DNA of 64,000 nt, taken from the NCBI RefSeq assembly GCF_900176595.1, contig NZ_LT838813.1, positions 1,178,001 through 1,242,000 of the forward strand, given 5' to 3'. This DNA comes from Aquiflexum balticum DSM 16537. GTDB taxonomy: Bacteria > Bacteroidota > Bacteroidia > Cytophagales > Cyclobacteriaceae. The position numbers and the translations under genes were made by a program. The notes below the pieces were generated by a model, which worked only from the letters and a program-made list of their open reading frames with translations, made no database searches and was not told the origin of the DNA. Of this stretch, positions 42,273 to 51,729 are shown in pieces. Position 1 is the stretch's first letter; each line of letters starts with the position of its first letter.

Positions 42273-43472
42273 TCAATAATACCTCCCAATCATCGGATGA
42301 TCCACAATCGCCTTTTTCAATTCCAAAGCTTTAATTTCCCCCATTTTCTTATAAGCAATTTTTCCTCCGGGTTCGATCAATAAGGTAATGGGCAAACTTC
42401 CGTCCCATTCATTTCCTACTACATCTATGACTGCATATTTGTCTTCCGTATCTATCAAGTAGTTAGGGACTGCTGAGTATTTGCTTTTGAGGAATTTCAG
42501 TACTTTTTCTTCCTGATTGGGATTGTTCATACTTAATGAGACAAACTGAAAATCCCTGCCTCCATACATCCTTTGGATATCGATAAATTCAGGGTATTCC
42601 ACCACACAGGGGCCACACCAAGTTGCCCAGAAATTGATGAGCATTAAATTCTCAGTTGGGTTTTTTAATAGATCAGCCAATCCGGAAGGAGAGATTTTTT
42701 GGACTTCCACCGGTTTTTCCTTCCATTCCGCATTTACTTTTTTGGTGTATTCATTTTTCCAGGCCCATTTGGTGGAGCAACCAAAAGCGGGAGTAATCGC
42801 CTTGTCAGGATCCAATGCTTCTCCGGCCATAGTATTGTCAATGGCCATCCTCAAATCCTCCGCATTGGCTGTTCCGGGTTTTTCGGAAGCATCCAATCGG
42901 CCGGAATAGGAAAGTTTACGGTCTTTGTCAAACACAAAAACATGTGGTGTTGCTGTTGGCCCATATGCCAAAGAATATTCATGCCTATCCCCATCATAAA
43001 GGTAAGGGAAGTTATAATTCATATCCACATACCTGATTTGCATGCTTTCATAATCATCACTCAGATCGGTGTAGCCCAATTCCTCAGGCAATAAACCTAT
43101 CGGGCTGTTTGGGGAAATGGCTACAAAAGCCACCTTTTTACCTGAATAGTCATCAACGATATCATTGAATCTTTCTTCGTATGCCTGTGCTGTTGGACAA
43201 TGGTTGCATGTAAAATAGACTACCAGAACATCTGAATCGCTGAAATCATCAATGGATACATATCTTCCATCGACATTGGGAAGCTTGAAATAAGGGGCTT
43301 TGTCACCGATTGCCAATTTACCAACAGGTTGTTCTGACATCTCCTGTGGATTAGGGACGAAACCTTCCGTAGAGGCGATAGTATCATTTCCTTCTTTGTT
43401 TCCATTTTGTCCACATGCCCAAAACATGGTGACTGTTAGCAATAGTACTGTGGATAACTTGTATGTTTTCAT
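42273..43472 (-). CDS. Lipoprotein with two thioredoxin-like domains (redoxin + TlpA)
   Basis: 399 aa. The signal ends in a lipobox (TMFWACG, Cys near 20). Domain 1 (about 50-220) is redoxin-like: GDKAPYFKLPNVDGRYVSID with FTCNHCPTAQAYEERF in the place of the peroxidatic site. Domain 2 (about 245-399) is TlpA-like with an active CxxC in NFWATWCGPCVVEYPEF. Periplasmic thiol-disulfide or peroxide reduction is likely. It lies 50 bp upstream of the OhrR/Ohr pair on the same strand, so the three genes may share an oxidative-stress function. Confidence 0.87.
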   Translation of the reverse strand: MKTYKLSTVLLLTVTMFWACGQNGNKEGNDTIASTEGFVPNPQEMSEQPVGKLAIGDKAPYFKLPNVDGRYVSIDDFSDSDVLVVYFTCNHCPTAQAYEERFNDIVDDYSGKKVAFVAISPNSPIGLLPEELGYTDLSDDYESMQIRYVDMNYNFPYLYDGDRHEYSLAYGPTATPHVFVFDKDRKLSYSGRLDASEKPGTANAEDLRMAIDNTMAGEALDPDKAITPAFGCSTKWAWKNEYTKKVNAEWKEKPVEVQKISPSGLADLLKNPTENLMLINFWATWCGPCVVEYPEFIDIQRMYGGRDFQFVSLSMNNPNQEEKVLKFLKSKYSAVPNYLIDTEDKYAVIDVVGNEWDGSLPITLLIEPGGKIAYKKMGEIKALELKKAIVDHPMIGRYY

Positions 43473-43531
43473 AACTTTTTTATATAAGGTGCTTTTTTAA
43501 GGTAAAGTGAAAAACCGTTTTCATAATATAT

Positions 43532-46357
43532 TCATCCCCCCATCAAATACGCCGCAATCTGCCCAATCTCATTTTCAGAAATATCCATCCAAACCGGGCT
43601 CGGCATTAAGCTGTGGAGAAGTTGTCGCCTACCTTTGATCATTTCAGATGGGATAAGGTGTTTCCTGCCTGAACTTTCCATTACCGTAACCACCGGGCCA
43701 CTGGATAGAAGCATACCGTAAAGCATAGCTCCGGAGGTCAATTCAATCAAGAAAGTCTCAGAGCCAAAACCTACAGCGGCATCAGGTTCCAAAATGGCCT
43801 CAATCAAACCCGTTTTGCTGAATTTTTGGTTTACCTGCCGTAGATCCGGGCCTATCTCGTTTTCCACCTTCCCAATGGAATGACAAACCGCACAATGTCG
43901 AATGGCCAGTGCCTCCCCTTGCCCCAAGGAAGTCTTTGCCCTTTCCACTTCCTTCCTGTCCAGTAATCTTGGAACTTCCATGGGAAAATAATGCGCCAAT
44001 AAACTCTTATTCGCCAAATTGATCTCCGCATTCATCCATTTTGCAGCCAGTTCTTTTTCATGCTTGGAGAGCCTTTCCATGATGGCAAGTTGAGTGAGGT
44101 GTAACCTTCCCTGGCTTTCGGAAGCCAAGGCTATAATGGCCTTTTCCCTATCTGCCTTTGCTGCCAATGTGTCCAACAAAGTTGTTTTAAAAACCAATAC
44201 CTCAGGTTCCACTTGAGGTAAGTTATCCTGAGGGGATTCCCAGTCCGCCAAATAGGTTTTCCATTCATTGGTTTTTCTAAACTGTAGCCACCATTGGGCT
44301 TGAGATTTTTCCTCCCCCGAGGCCTTGGCGTAAAAATTACGAATAACTGCTGCGGCCTTTGGTGTATTAATAAATGCCAAAGCTGTCATCGTTTCTTCCA
44401 TTTCTTTTTCTGATAGCTTAGCCAATCGAATAGCCAAGTCTTCCACTGCATCGGCAGGGTGGAGTTCCCAGACCAATTTCGCTAAAGGTTTCGGCCACGC
44501 CTCGGGATCTTTCGTATCAAAATATCTGAGTAACTCAGGATAAATCTTTTCTCTGTGCGCTGCAAAACCTAGTCCCAAGGCATGGAGCAACCAGGGATCA
44601 TTTCCATCGAAGGTCCCTACTATAGAAAACAGTAAACTCCGACTTTGGTCCAAAGGCAATGCCTGTAAGGCTATGGCCACTTCTGCCATAACCACAGAAT
44701 GTTTTGACTCTAAGGCAATAGCGGCATTGTTCAATAAATTGGCTTTATCAAATTGCCTCAATGCCCTGAAGGCGGCGAGTGCCAATTCTGCGTCATGATG
44801 ATCTAAAAAACCGCGGATCTTTTCCCGCTCTCCCAACTCGGCCAATAACCAAATAGCCCTCGCCTGTATAAAGGGATTGTCGGATTCCAGCAACGGCAAG
44901 AGGGCAGGTATGGAAGCTTGGCCTTCCTTCAACAAACCTTCCCTGGCGTATCCCCTTACATGGATGGCAGGATTTTGAAAAGCCTGAACTAGACCCTCTA
45001 CGCTGGAAAAATCCAAGTTGGGTTTTTCGAGTGATTTATTCTTGGGCTGTATTTTATAAATTTTGCCATGCCCCGTTTTATCCATCATACGATGGCCTCC
45101 CACGATAGGGTCAAACCAATCTGCTACGTATAAAGCACCTTCCGTGCCCACTGCAATATCGCTGGGTCTAAACCACTTGCTCTGATCGTCCTCCACTTCA
45201 TGCCAAATGTAATTGGTATTGTCTATCTTAACTGAAGAAATAAAAGCCGTTCTCTCCTCAAGTGGATAACCCGCCCCCCGCAATGTAGGATGATAGCCAA
45301 AAATAATATTTCTACCTGCGTCAGCACTAAGTAACATGCCTTGGTAGGCCTTTCCCAATTCATCTCCTTCTAATCTCACTATGCCTGTAGGAGAGCCAGC
45401 ACCATAAATATCACCTGCCGGCAAAACACCGGGATCATGTTGGTGCCAATGTGCCATAGGCACTGTGTGTCCTGGTCTACGGTCTGCCTGCCAGGTTCTT
45501 TCTCCATTGGCGCTAAAAAAACCAGCGTTACTGCCTTCCATCAGCCAGGTAGTCCTGCAAGAAGCTGTCTGATCATCATTGTCGCTTTGCCACATATTGC
45601 CAAAGGAATCCACTGCCACTTCAAAGGCATTTCTAAAGTTGTGTGACATCACCTGCATGCCTGTCCCGTCTTGATCCACCCTAATTACCAAACCCCCAGT
45701 GTACACATTTCCATCATCGCTTACCTGATTGGGTAAGTTCTCTTCGGCATATGGGGTGTACTCGTTGTACACACTACCGGATCGAAGGATCCAACCATTC
45801 TTATCCGTCACCTGATGTGGTCCAGCATTTCCTACAATAAAATACCACTTTCCGTCAGGGCCTAAAACTCCTGCATGTAGACCATGATCATGATCCCTAC
45901 CCCCAAAGCCAGTAAGAAATATCTCTTTTTTGTCGGGTATATCATCCCCATTTTCATCGGTATAGATGATGATGTGAGGGGAACAGGAAACTATTACACG
46001 ATTCCCTACCACTGCTAATCCGAGGGGGGACCGTAAATCAGGATCCTGCACAAACACTTTGGAGCTGTTAGCCTTGCCATCCCCATTGCTGTCTTCCAAA
46101 ATCACCACTCTGTCTCCCTCTTCATGCACCATGTGACCTTCTGCATTTCTGAAGTCCCTGTAATTCACTGCCTCTGTCACCCAAACCCTTCCTTTTGCAT
46201 CTACATCTATATTGGTGGGATTAAAAAAATCCGGGGATTCTGACCAAAGTATCACCTCCAAATCTTCAGGAACAAATAGCAGTGGAGGATCTTCTTCTGG
46301 GCCGGTGCAATTTAAGAATAGCATCACAGGTACTACTATATTGAATAGTTGTCTCAT
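43532..46357 (-). CDS. PVC-type lipoprotein: beta-propeller dehydrogenase-like + HEAT + cytochrome c
   Basis: 941 aa. Lipobox near residue 17 (MLFLNCTG). The N-terminal part (about 25-440) is the PVC-type membrane-bound dehydrogenase propeller: NPTNIDVDAKGRVWVTEAVN, GLAVVGNRVIVSCSPHIIIY, GRDHDHGLHAGVLGPDGKWY. It is followed by HEAT-like repeats (ESDNPFIQARAIWLLAELGE) and a C-terminal c-type cytochrome with CAVCHSIGKV (haem site CxxCH) and a heme-binding-domain tail. It probably passes electrons from sugar oxidation in the periplasm. It overlaps the next upstream gene by four bases and heads a minus-strand set of exported sugar enzymes. Confidence 0.88.
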   Translation of the reverse strand: MRQLFNIVVPVMLFLNCTGPEEDPPLLFVPEDLEVILWSESPDFFNPTNIDVDAKGRVWVTEAVNYRDFRNAEGHMVHEEGDRVVILEDSNGDGKANSSKVFVQDPDLRSPLGLAVVGNRVIVSCSPHIIIYTDENGDDIPDKKEIFLTGFGGRDHDHGLHAGVLGPDGKWYFIVGNAGPHQVTDKNGWILRSGSVYNEYTPYAEENLPNQVSDDGNVYTGGLVIRVDQDGTGMQVMSHNFRNAFEVAVDSFGNMWQSDNDDQTASCRTTWLMEGSNAGFFSANGERTWQADRRPGHTVPMAHWHQHDPGVLPAGDIYGAGSPTGIVRLEGDELGKAYQGMLLSADAGRNIIFGYHPTLRGAGYPLEERTAFISSVKIDNTNYIWHEVEDDQSKWFRPSDIAVGTEGALYVADWFDPIVGGHRMMDKTGHGKIYKIQPKNKSLEKPNLDFSSVEGLVQAFQNPAIHVRGYAREGLLKEGQASIPALLPLLESDNPFIQARAIWLLAELGEREKIRGFLDHHDAELALAAFRALRQFDKANLLNNAAIALESKHSVVMAEVAIALQALPLDQSRSLLFSIVGTFDGNDPWLLHALGLGFAAHREKIYPELLRYFDTKDPEAWPKPLAKLVWELHPADAVEDLAIRLAKLSEKEMEETMTALAFINTPKAAAVIRNFYAKASGEEKSQAQWWLQFRKTNEWKTYLADWESPQDNLPQVEPEVLVFKTTLLDTLAAKADREKAIIALASESQGRLHLTQLAIMERLSKHEKELAAKWMNAEINLANKSLLAHYFPMEVPRLLDRKEVERAKTSLGQGEALAIRHCAVCHSIGKVENEIGPDLRQVNQKFSKTGLIEAILEPDAAVGFGSETFLIELTSGAMLYGMLLSSGPVVTVMESSGRKHLIPSEMIKGRRQLLHSLMPSPVWMDISENEIGQIAAYLMGG

Positions 46358-47229
46358 GTATTGAAAGTTTGATGCAAGAACTTCAAATTTTTTCTGTAGG
46401 CCTCTGTCATTTCCATTCCATTAGGAATAGCCCCTTCCAGGATAATCCAGTTGCGGTAACCTATTTCATCCAATACATTTCTTACTTTCACAAAATCCAC
46501 TTCTCCCTTACCCAGGAGTTGCCCGTTTTCCTTGGCATGGACTTCACAAATGTAGTCGGTTCCTAGCAAGCGCATCTCCTGAAAAATATCGTATCCCATG
46601 CTGGTGGCATTGGCCACGTCATAATAGACCCTTACATGGGAAGAACCCACTTTTTCTATGATATCCAAATGCTCCTCAGCAGAAAGCCAGGATTCTACGG
46701 CCAGAAAAACATCTTGCCTTTCGGCTTTTGGTGCAACTTCCTTTAGTTTCCGTATCACTTCTTTTTTGCCTTCCGGATCATTGCGTAAATCACCTTTACC
46801 AAAAAAAGCAAGGAGTACCACTTTACATCCCAAGGCTTTGGCCACGTCTATACTGTCATGAACCCATTCTTGTGTATGCCCTTCTGATTTATAGGGAACC
46901 TCATTTAGCTCTCCTATTGCCAAACTTGCAATTTTCACTCCCGTAGATCGGGATGCCCGTAAATATTTTTCTTGCATGTCTGACTGTCTAAGGTGCATAT
47001 TATCCTTGGTCGTTCCCAAACTTACCTGTATCCCATCCAGCCCAATTATCTTGGCAGTTTCGAATGCGTTTAGGGAGGCCGTTTGACCTATAGACCAATC
47101 ACAGGCGCCAAAAGAAAAAGGAATTAATGGTTTTGCTTTAAGGGCCGTAGGAAGGAAGAGAACGCCCAAACCAATGCCCAAAGATTGTCGGATAAAGGTT
47201 CTTCGAGGAGTGACTTGGGTCATAAACAT
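46354..47229 (-). CDS. Tat-exported sugar phosphate isomerase/epimerase-like TIM barrel
   Basis: 291 aa. Twin-arginine signal RRTFIRQSLGIGLGVLFLP. The rest fits the xylose-isomerase-like TIM barrel (AP endonuclease 2 fold): LGLDGIQVSLG-like strand, EVPYKSEGHTQEWVHDSIDV, VFLAVESWLSAEEHLDIIEK, VRVYYDVANATSMGYDIF, CEVHAKENGQLLGKGEVDF, with Glu/Asp/His metal ligands at strand ends. Although called sugar phosphate isomerases, exported forms in Bacteroidota are thought to act on oxidised sugars. It overlaps the cytochrome gene by four bases (ATGA). Confidence 0.85.
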   Translation of the reverse strand: MFMTQVTPRRTFIRQSLGIGLGVLFLPTALKAKPLIPFSFGACDWSIGQTASLNAFETAKIIGLDGIQVSLGTTKDNMHLRQSDMQEKYLRASRSTGVKIASLAIGELNEVPYKSEGHTQEWVHDSIDVAKALGCKVVLLAFFGKGDLRNDPEGKKEVIRKLKEVAPKAERQDVFLAVESWLSAEEHLDIIEKVGSSHVRVYYDVANATSMGYDIFQEMRLLGTDYICEVHAKENGQLLGKGEVDFVKVRNVLDEIGYRNWIILEGAIPNGMEMTEAYRKNLKFLHQTFNT

Positions 47230-47413
47230 TGGAAATTTCTTTACACCAAGATAGATAAATCTTCCTATAAGTTAAACAAACAAAACCATGTTGCACCCAA
47301 AGGAATGGTATCCCACTTTTTCATACATGGGAGGACTGAAAAGGCTATTGACAAATCTATTAATACCTCCTCAAGGAAAAGTTCATTCCCTTTTCAGTAA
47401 GGTTCTGCATGGC

Positions 47414-48286
47414 CTATTTTACGTATGAGGCCTTATTGAGATAATCAAAACTTTGCTTCACACTTTCGATCGGTTCGAAATTGTATCTTTCCACCTCTAC
47501 AAAGTAATCTTTCATTCCCTGTGCATAGGCTGCTTCAAAAATGGCCTTGAAGTCCAAAGTGCCGCTTGCTCCGATTTCCTCTTCATCTTTGATATGGAGG
47601 ACAGGGAACCTCCCTGGATATTTTTGAAGGAAATCTACAGGATCCTGTCCACCTTTTTGAGCCCAATAGACGTCAAGTTCATAACACACCAATTTAGGAT
47701 CAGTATTTTCAATCATAAAATCCATCATCATTTTTCCTTCGATGTTTTCAAACTCACGCGCATGGTTGTGAAATCCGAACATCATTCCGGATTTTTTGGC
47801 CACTTCCCCAATAGCATTGTAATAGTCACACCAAACTTTCAACTCATCCAAGGTTTTTGGAATCGGCATAGATGGTTTGATAATATATTTTGCCCCCATC
47901 TTTTTATGGTCAGAAACAGCTTGTTTCCACCAATCCAACACTTCATCTTTTTTTGCAGGATTATAATCTCTTGGCCCTCCGACATGAGCGCTGTTTAATT
48001 TCATTCCCAAGTCAGCTATATACCTTCTAAAGAAAACAGGATCCATTCCATAGACTTTTCCTTCCGTATAATTAGCAGATTCCAGGTTTTTATAACCTAT
48101 GGAAGACACCAAACGAAGTGTATTTTGTGGATCTTCCTTCATGTCCTCTCTTACAGAATACAACTGAAGTCCTATGGGGAGCTTTTTGGCAAATGAAGAT
48201 GCTATCAAATCAGTCGGTTTTAATAATGTTCCCAAAGCGATGGCCCCGGAAATTTTCAAAAAGTCTCTTCTGTTGTTCATAATCAT
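47414..48286 (-). CDS. Tat-exported TIM-barrel sugar isomerase/epimerase, second paralogue
   Basis: 290 aa. Twin-arginine signal NNRRDFLKISGAIALG. Barrel motifs: LPIGLQLYSVREDMKEDPQN, NSAHVGGPRDY, GFHNHAREFENIEGKMMMDF, VCYELDVYWAQKGGQDPVDF and FPVLHIKDEEEIGASGTLDF. Metal ligands fit His in FHNH, Glu/Asp in YELDVYW and His in LHIKD. It ends in VKQSFDYLNK. It lies five bases after the Gfo/Idh/MocA gene, certainly one operon; a 184-bp gap separates it from the first paralogue. Confidence 0.87.
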   Translation of the reverse strand: MIMNNRRDFLKISGAIALGTLLKPTDLIASSFAKKLPIGLQLYSVREDMKEDPQNTLRLVSSIGYKNLESANYTEGKVYGMDPVFFRRYIADLGMKLNSAHVGGPRDYNPAKKDEVLDWWKQAVSDHKKMGAKYIIKPSMPIPKTLDELKVWCDYYNAIGEVAKKSGMMFGFHNHAREFENIEGKMMMDFMIENTDPKLVCYELDVYWAQKGGQDPVDFLQKYPGRFPVLHIKDEEEIGASGTLDFKAIFEAAYAQGMKDYFVEVERYNFEPIESVKQSFDYLNKASYVK

Positions 48287-48291
48287 CTTGT

Positions 48292-49599
48292 TTAGAGTTT
48301 GTATCCGTTTTCGTAGTTATAATGCAATTTCGCAGCTGCTTCCCAGTCATTTGGGAAAATTTGGTTGACAGGATCCCAATCCAAGGGTCTACCGAGTTCA
48401 TTGGCAATGTTTCCGATTGTACAGACCACACATGTACTGTGACCGATTTCTACCGGTACAATTGGATCTTTTCTTTTCACAACCGAATCGATAAAATCCC
48501 AATAGTGGGGTGGATATCCTAAATTTGGACGTTCCATGGTGGGTTTTAGACTTGCATCCGAGGAATCGAAATTCCCTCTCGAAACCTTTATCCAACCTTT
48601 TTCTCCTATAAATTTAACACCTTGGCGTCCCTCATCAAAGGGCCCAACAATCATTTCTGTTCCATTTTCATAAAGGTATTTCAATGGATTTCCGGCATTT
48701 TTAGGAATTACTTTTACAGGTCCGTTTCTGTCCATTCCCAAACCCCATTGGGCAATATCAAACATATGTGCCCCCCAATCTGTCATGAAGCCGCCGCCCG
48801 TTTCACTGAATTTCCTCCAAGCAGCCCATAGTTTCTCGTTTTCTTCTGGTTTCAAGGAAATTGGTGGATTGAGATTTTCATTGAAATGCATTTTTGGAAG
48901 TGGCCCCAACCAAGCGTCCCAATCCAGACCATTTGGAATAGGCTGTGCTTCTAAGTCATAAGGTGTTGGATGTTCGGGTTGACCCACATGGACCAATACC
49001 TGATTGATTTTACCAAGTCTGCCTTTTTGTACCATTCGCGCAGCATGCTGAAAGTTGAGATCTGAGCGCTGTTGGCTTCCTACAGCCAAGACAATTCCAT
49101 TACTTCGTACAGCTTTTAGGAGTTCTTGACCTTCCTTGATGGTGAGGGTCAGGGGTTTTTCCAAATAGACATCTTTTCCTGCCTTGCAGGCATCAATTGC
49201 CATCAGTGCATGCCAATGGTCCGGGGAGGCAATAACTACAGCATCGATGTCCTGTCTTGCCAGAAGATCTTTGTAATCTTTATAAACATCAATTTTTGGG
49301 CTGGGCTTACCAAGTTCATTGCTTATTTTTTCTACCCGTAAACTGAATCTATCTCTTTTTATTTCATAGACATCCGCACCGGCCAATACCTCCACCCCGG
49401 GAATGCGCATCATGCCGTTCAGTATTCCCATCGCTTGCCGTCCTAATCCGATAAAACCAAGACGGATTTGATGAATATCTTCAGAAATCGGAAAAAAAGG
49501 ATTTTTTGCATAAGCCGTTTTGGGTAAAAATGAAAGTCCTGTAGCACTGAGAATAGTGGTCCCCAGAAATTTTCTTCTAGAAAAAAAGTTCTTTTTCAT
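48292..49599 (-). CDS. Tat-exported Gfo/Idh/MocA-family oxidoreductase
   Basis: 435 aa. Twin-arginine signal FSRRKFLGTTILSATGLSFL. Rossmann motif GFIGLGRQAMGI, AVVIASPDHWHALMAIDACK and the GKDVYLEKPLTL motif with the catalytic Lys are intact, followed by the dimerisation barrel with GGGFMTDWGAHMFDIAQWGL. Members oxidise sugars or cyclitols with tightly bound NAD. Export by Tat, together with two exported TIM barrels and a cytochrome lipoprotein, suggests periplasmic oxidation of a sugar or glycoside. It is first in its operon, divergent from rbsK. Confidence 0.9.
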   Translation of the reverse strand: MKKNFFSRRKFLGTTILSATGLSFLPKTAYAKNPFFPISEDIHQIRLGFIGLGRQAMGILNGMMRIPGVEVLAGADVYEIKRDRFSLRVEKISNELGKPSPKIDVYKDYKDLLARQDIDAVVIASPDHWHALMAIDACKAGKDVYLEKPLTLTIKEGQELLKAVRSNGIVLAVGSQQRSDLNFQHAARMVQKGRLGKINQVLVHVGQPEHPTPYDLEAQPIPNGLDWDAWLGPLPKMHFNENLNPPISLKPEENEKLWAAWRKFSETGGGFMTDWGAHMFDIAQWGLGMDRNGPVKVIPKNAGNPLKYLYENGTEMIVGPFDEGRQGVKFIGEKGWIKVSRGNFDSSDASLKPTMERPNLGYPPHYWDFIDSVVKRKDPIVPVEIGHSTCVVCTIGNIANELGRPLDWDPVNQIFPNDWEAAAKLHYNYENGYKL

Positions 49600-49793
49600 A
49601 CTTATATGGATTTAGGTTTATTGCTGATATTATTCCAACGATGAAGCGTCAATGTGGTTGATTATTTGTAACTTTTGAATAAGTTCAGTATAATAATAAT
49701 CTAATTTGATCTTTGATAAAAATTAAAATTCGTAAATGTCTTCTTCCACTCTCTTTAGTTTTATGAAAGGCCCTAATCTTTATTTGTAAGGTA

Positions 49794-50702
49794 ATGAAGG
49801 ATAAACCCAAAATTCTTGTCATTGGTAGTGCCAATATGGATATGGTAATCAAAACAGATCATTTTCCGGTACCAGGAGAAACTATCATAGGAGGAAATTT
49901 TTCTTTGATCCCCGGAGGTAAGGGTGCCAATCAGGCTGTAGCTGCTGCAAGATTGGGTGGGGAGGTTGGTTTTTTGGCACAATTGGGTGAAGATGTATTC
50001 GGTGCCCGGAATTTGGAAAATTATCGAAAGGAAGGAATCAATATTTCTTTGATCAAACTGAATCCCAACAAACCTTCAGGAGTTGCCTTGATAACTGTGG
50101 ATAAGTCCGGAGAGAATACCATCATTGTTGCTCCGGGAGCAAATGAGACCCTTTCTGTTGATGATTTATACAAGGCAAAAGATAGTTTTGAAGCAGCAGA
50201 TATGATTTTGATTCAATTGGAAATCCAACTTTCTGTGGTATTTGAAGCATGCAAAATGGCATTTGACCTTGGAAAGAAAATCATTTTAAATCCAGCCCCA
50301 GCTGCCATTCTTCAGCCGGAAATATTCCCATTTCTCTTTTTAATTACCCCCAATGAGACTGAAGCTGAACAATTAACAGGGGTCAAGGTATTTGATAAAC
50401 ATACTGCCTTTGAAGCTTCTGAGATGCTTATGGCAAAAGGAGTGGAAAATGTAATCGTCACCATGGGTGCGGCAGGGGCATATGTACATACCAGGGAATT
50501 CAAAGGAATAATTCCGACCAAGAAAGTGATCGCATTGGATAGCACAGCGGCAGGGGATACATTCAATGGTGCTTTGGCAGTGGCTTTGGTCAAAGGTGGA
50601 GGAATGAAAGAGGCGGTTGAATTTGCTTTAAAAGCAGCTACGATTTCTGTTACCAAAATGGGTGCGCAAAGTTCTATCCCCTACTTGAAGGATTTGTCTT
50701 AA
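49794..50702 (+). CDS. rbsK: Ribokinase
   Basis: 302 aa PfkB-family kinase phosphorylating D-ribose to ribose 5-phosphate. N-terminal signature VIGSANMDMVIKTDHFPVPG, substrate motif PGGKGANQAVAAARLGG, TPNETEAEQLTG, and the C-terminal PfkB signature LDSTAAGDTFNGALA with catalytic Asp. It starts an operon with a nucleoside hydrolase (28 bp later) and a sugar permease, which gives a consistent ribose salvage route. Confidence 0.94.
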   Translation: MKDKPKILVIGSANMDMVIKTDHFPVPGETIIGGNFSLIPGGKGANQAVAAARLGGEVGFLAQLGEDVFGARNLENYRKEGINISLIKLNPNKPSGVALITVDKSGENTIIVAPGANETLSVDDLYKAKDSFEAADMILIQLEIQLSVVFEACKMAFDLGKKIILNPAPAAILQPEIFPFLFLITPNETEAEQLTGVKVFDKHTAFEASEMLMAKGVENVIVTMGAAGAYVHTREFKGIIPTKKVIALDSTAAGDTFNGALAVALVKGGGMKEAVEFALKAATISVTKMGAQSSIPYLKDLS

Positions 50703-50730
50703 CTTATGAATAACCAAAATCCCATAAATC

Positions 50731-51726
50731 ATGAAAAATAATATTTCCAGCCTGATTTTATTGATAACAATTTGCACCGTACTTTTTTCCTGTGGTCAAC
50801 CGGACAATGTCAGGATAATTTTTGATACCGATGCCAATAATGAATTGGATGATCAATTTGCACTCATGTATCTTTTGGCGAATGGAAAAAGCTTTGATGT
50901 GGAAGGAGTGACTGTCAATGCAACAAAAAGCGGTGGAGGTATTCAGGAACATTATGACGAAGCTCAAAGAATCATGGAATTGGCAGTTTCTTTTGATAAA
51001 GTCCCATTGTTAAAAGGGGCAGATGCTTCTTTTGAGGAAATAAGTTCAACCCTGAATGATGAAAATTATGATGGGAAAGCTGCGGTTGATTTTATTGTCA
51101 AAGAAGCCAATGAAGGAAATGATTTGGTGGTATTGGCTGTGGGCAAATTGACCAATATTGCCTTGGCCTTGAAAAAAGATCCATCTATTGCTTCAAAAAT
51201 GAGGGTGGTATGGTTGGGATCAAATTATCCAAAGCCAGGTGAATACAATCAGGATAATGATACGGTATCCATGAATTTTATTTTGAACACAAAAGTACCT
51301 TTCGAAATGGTGACGGTGCGGTATGGAGAAGCTTCGGGCACGGATGCAGTCAGAGTGACCCAGGAAGAAATCAATACCCGAATGCCCGGAATGGGACCAA
51401 AAACAACAAAGCCCATCAGAGGAAGGCATGGAGGAGAGTTTTCAACTTTTGGGGATTATGCAGTGAGTTTATTTGAGCACATTGAGTATCATGGTGACCC
51501 ACCTTCCAGGGCTTTATTTGATTTGGTGGCGGTTGCTATCTTGAAGAATCCCAATTGGGGAGAAGTTAGGGAAATTCCTGCACCGATTTTGATCGACAAT
51601 CAATGGGTGGAAAGGCCGGAAAATCCAAGAAAAATAACCCTTTGGGAGAATTTTAACAGGGATGCCATCATCCATGATTTTTATCATTCCTTATCCAATT
51701 ACCAAAATGTCCAACCCAAACTTTAA
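50731..51726 (+). CDS. Nucleoside hydrolase lipoprotein
   Basis: 331 aa. The signal ends in a lipobox (TVLFSCG, Cys near 21). IUNH family: IIFDTDANNELDDQFALMYL carries the Asp cluster that binds Ca2+ and ribose, and later DTVSMNFILNT and FDLVAVAILKNP. Hydrolyses ribonucleosides to base and ribose. As a lipoprotein it would act outside the cytoplasmic membrane, releasing ribose for the downstream permease and then ribokinase. Confidence 0.9.
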   Translation: MKNNISSLILLITICTVLFSCGQPDNVRIIFDTDANNELDDQFALMYLLANGKSFDVEGVTVNATKSGGGIQEHYDEAQRIMELAVSFDKVPLLKGADASFEEISSTLNDENYDGKAAVDFIVKEANEGNDLVVLAVGKLTNIALALKKDPSIASKMRVVWLGSNYPKPGEYNQDNDTVSMNFILNTKVPFEMVTVRYGEASGTDAVRVTQEEINTRMPGMGPKTTKPIRGRHGGEFSTFGDYAVSLFEHIEYHGDPPSRALFDLVAVAILKNPNWGEVREIPAPILIDNQWVERPENPRKITLWENFNRDAIIHDFYHSLSNYQNVQPKL

Positions 51727-51729
51727 GCC

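Noticed and set aside
43449..43457. Perfect DnaA boxes TGTGGATAA/TTATCCACA at 43449, 50096 and 57331
   Set aside because: Each is single and lies inside a coding gene; isolated 9-mers are expected by chance and do not indicate an origin.
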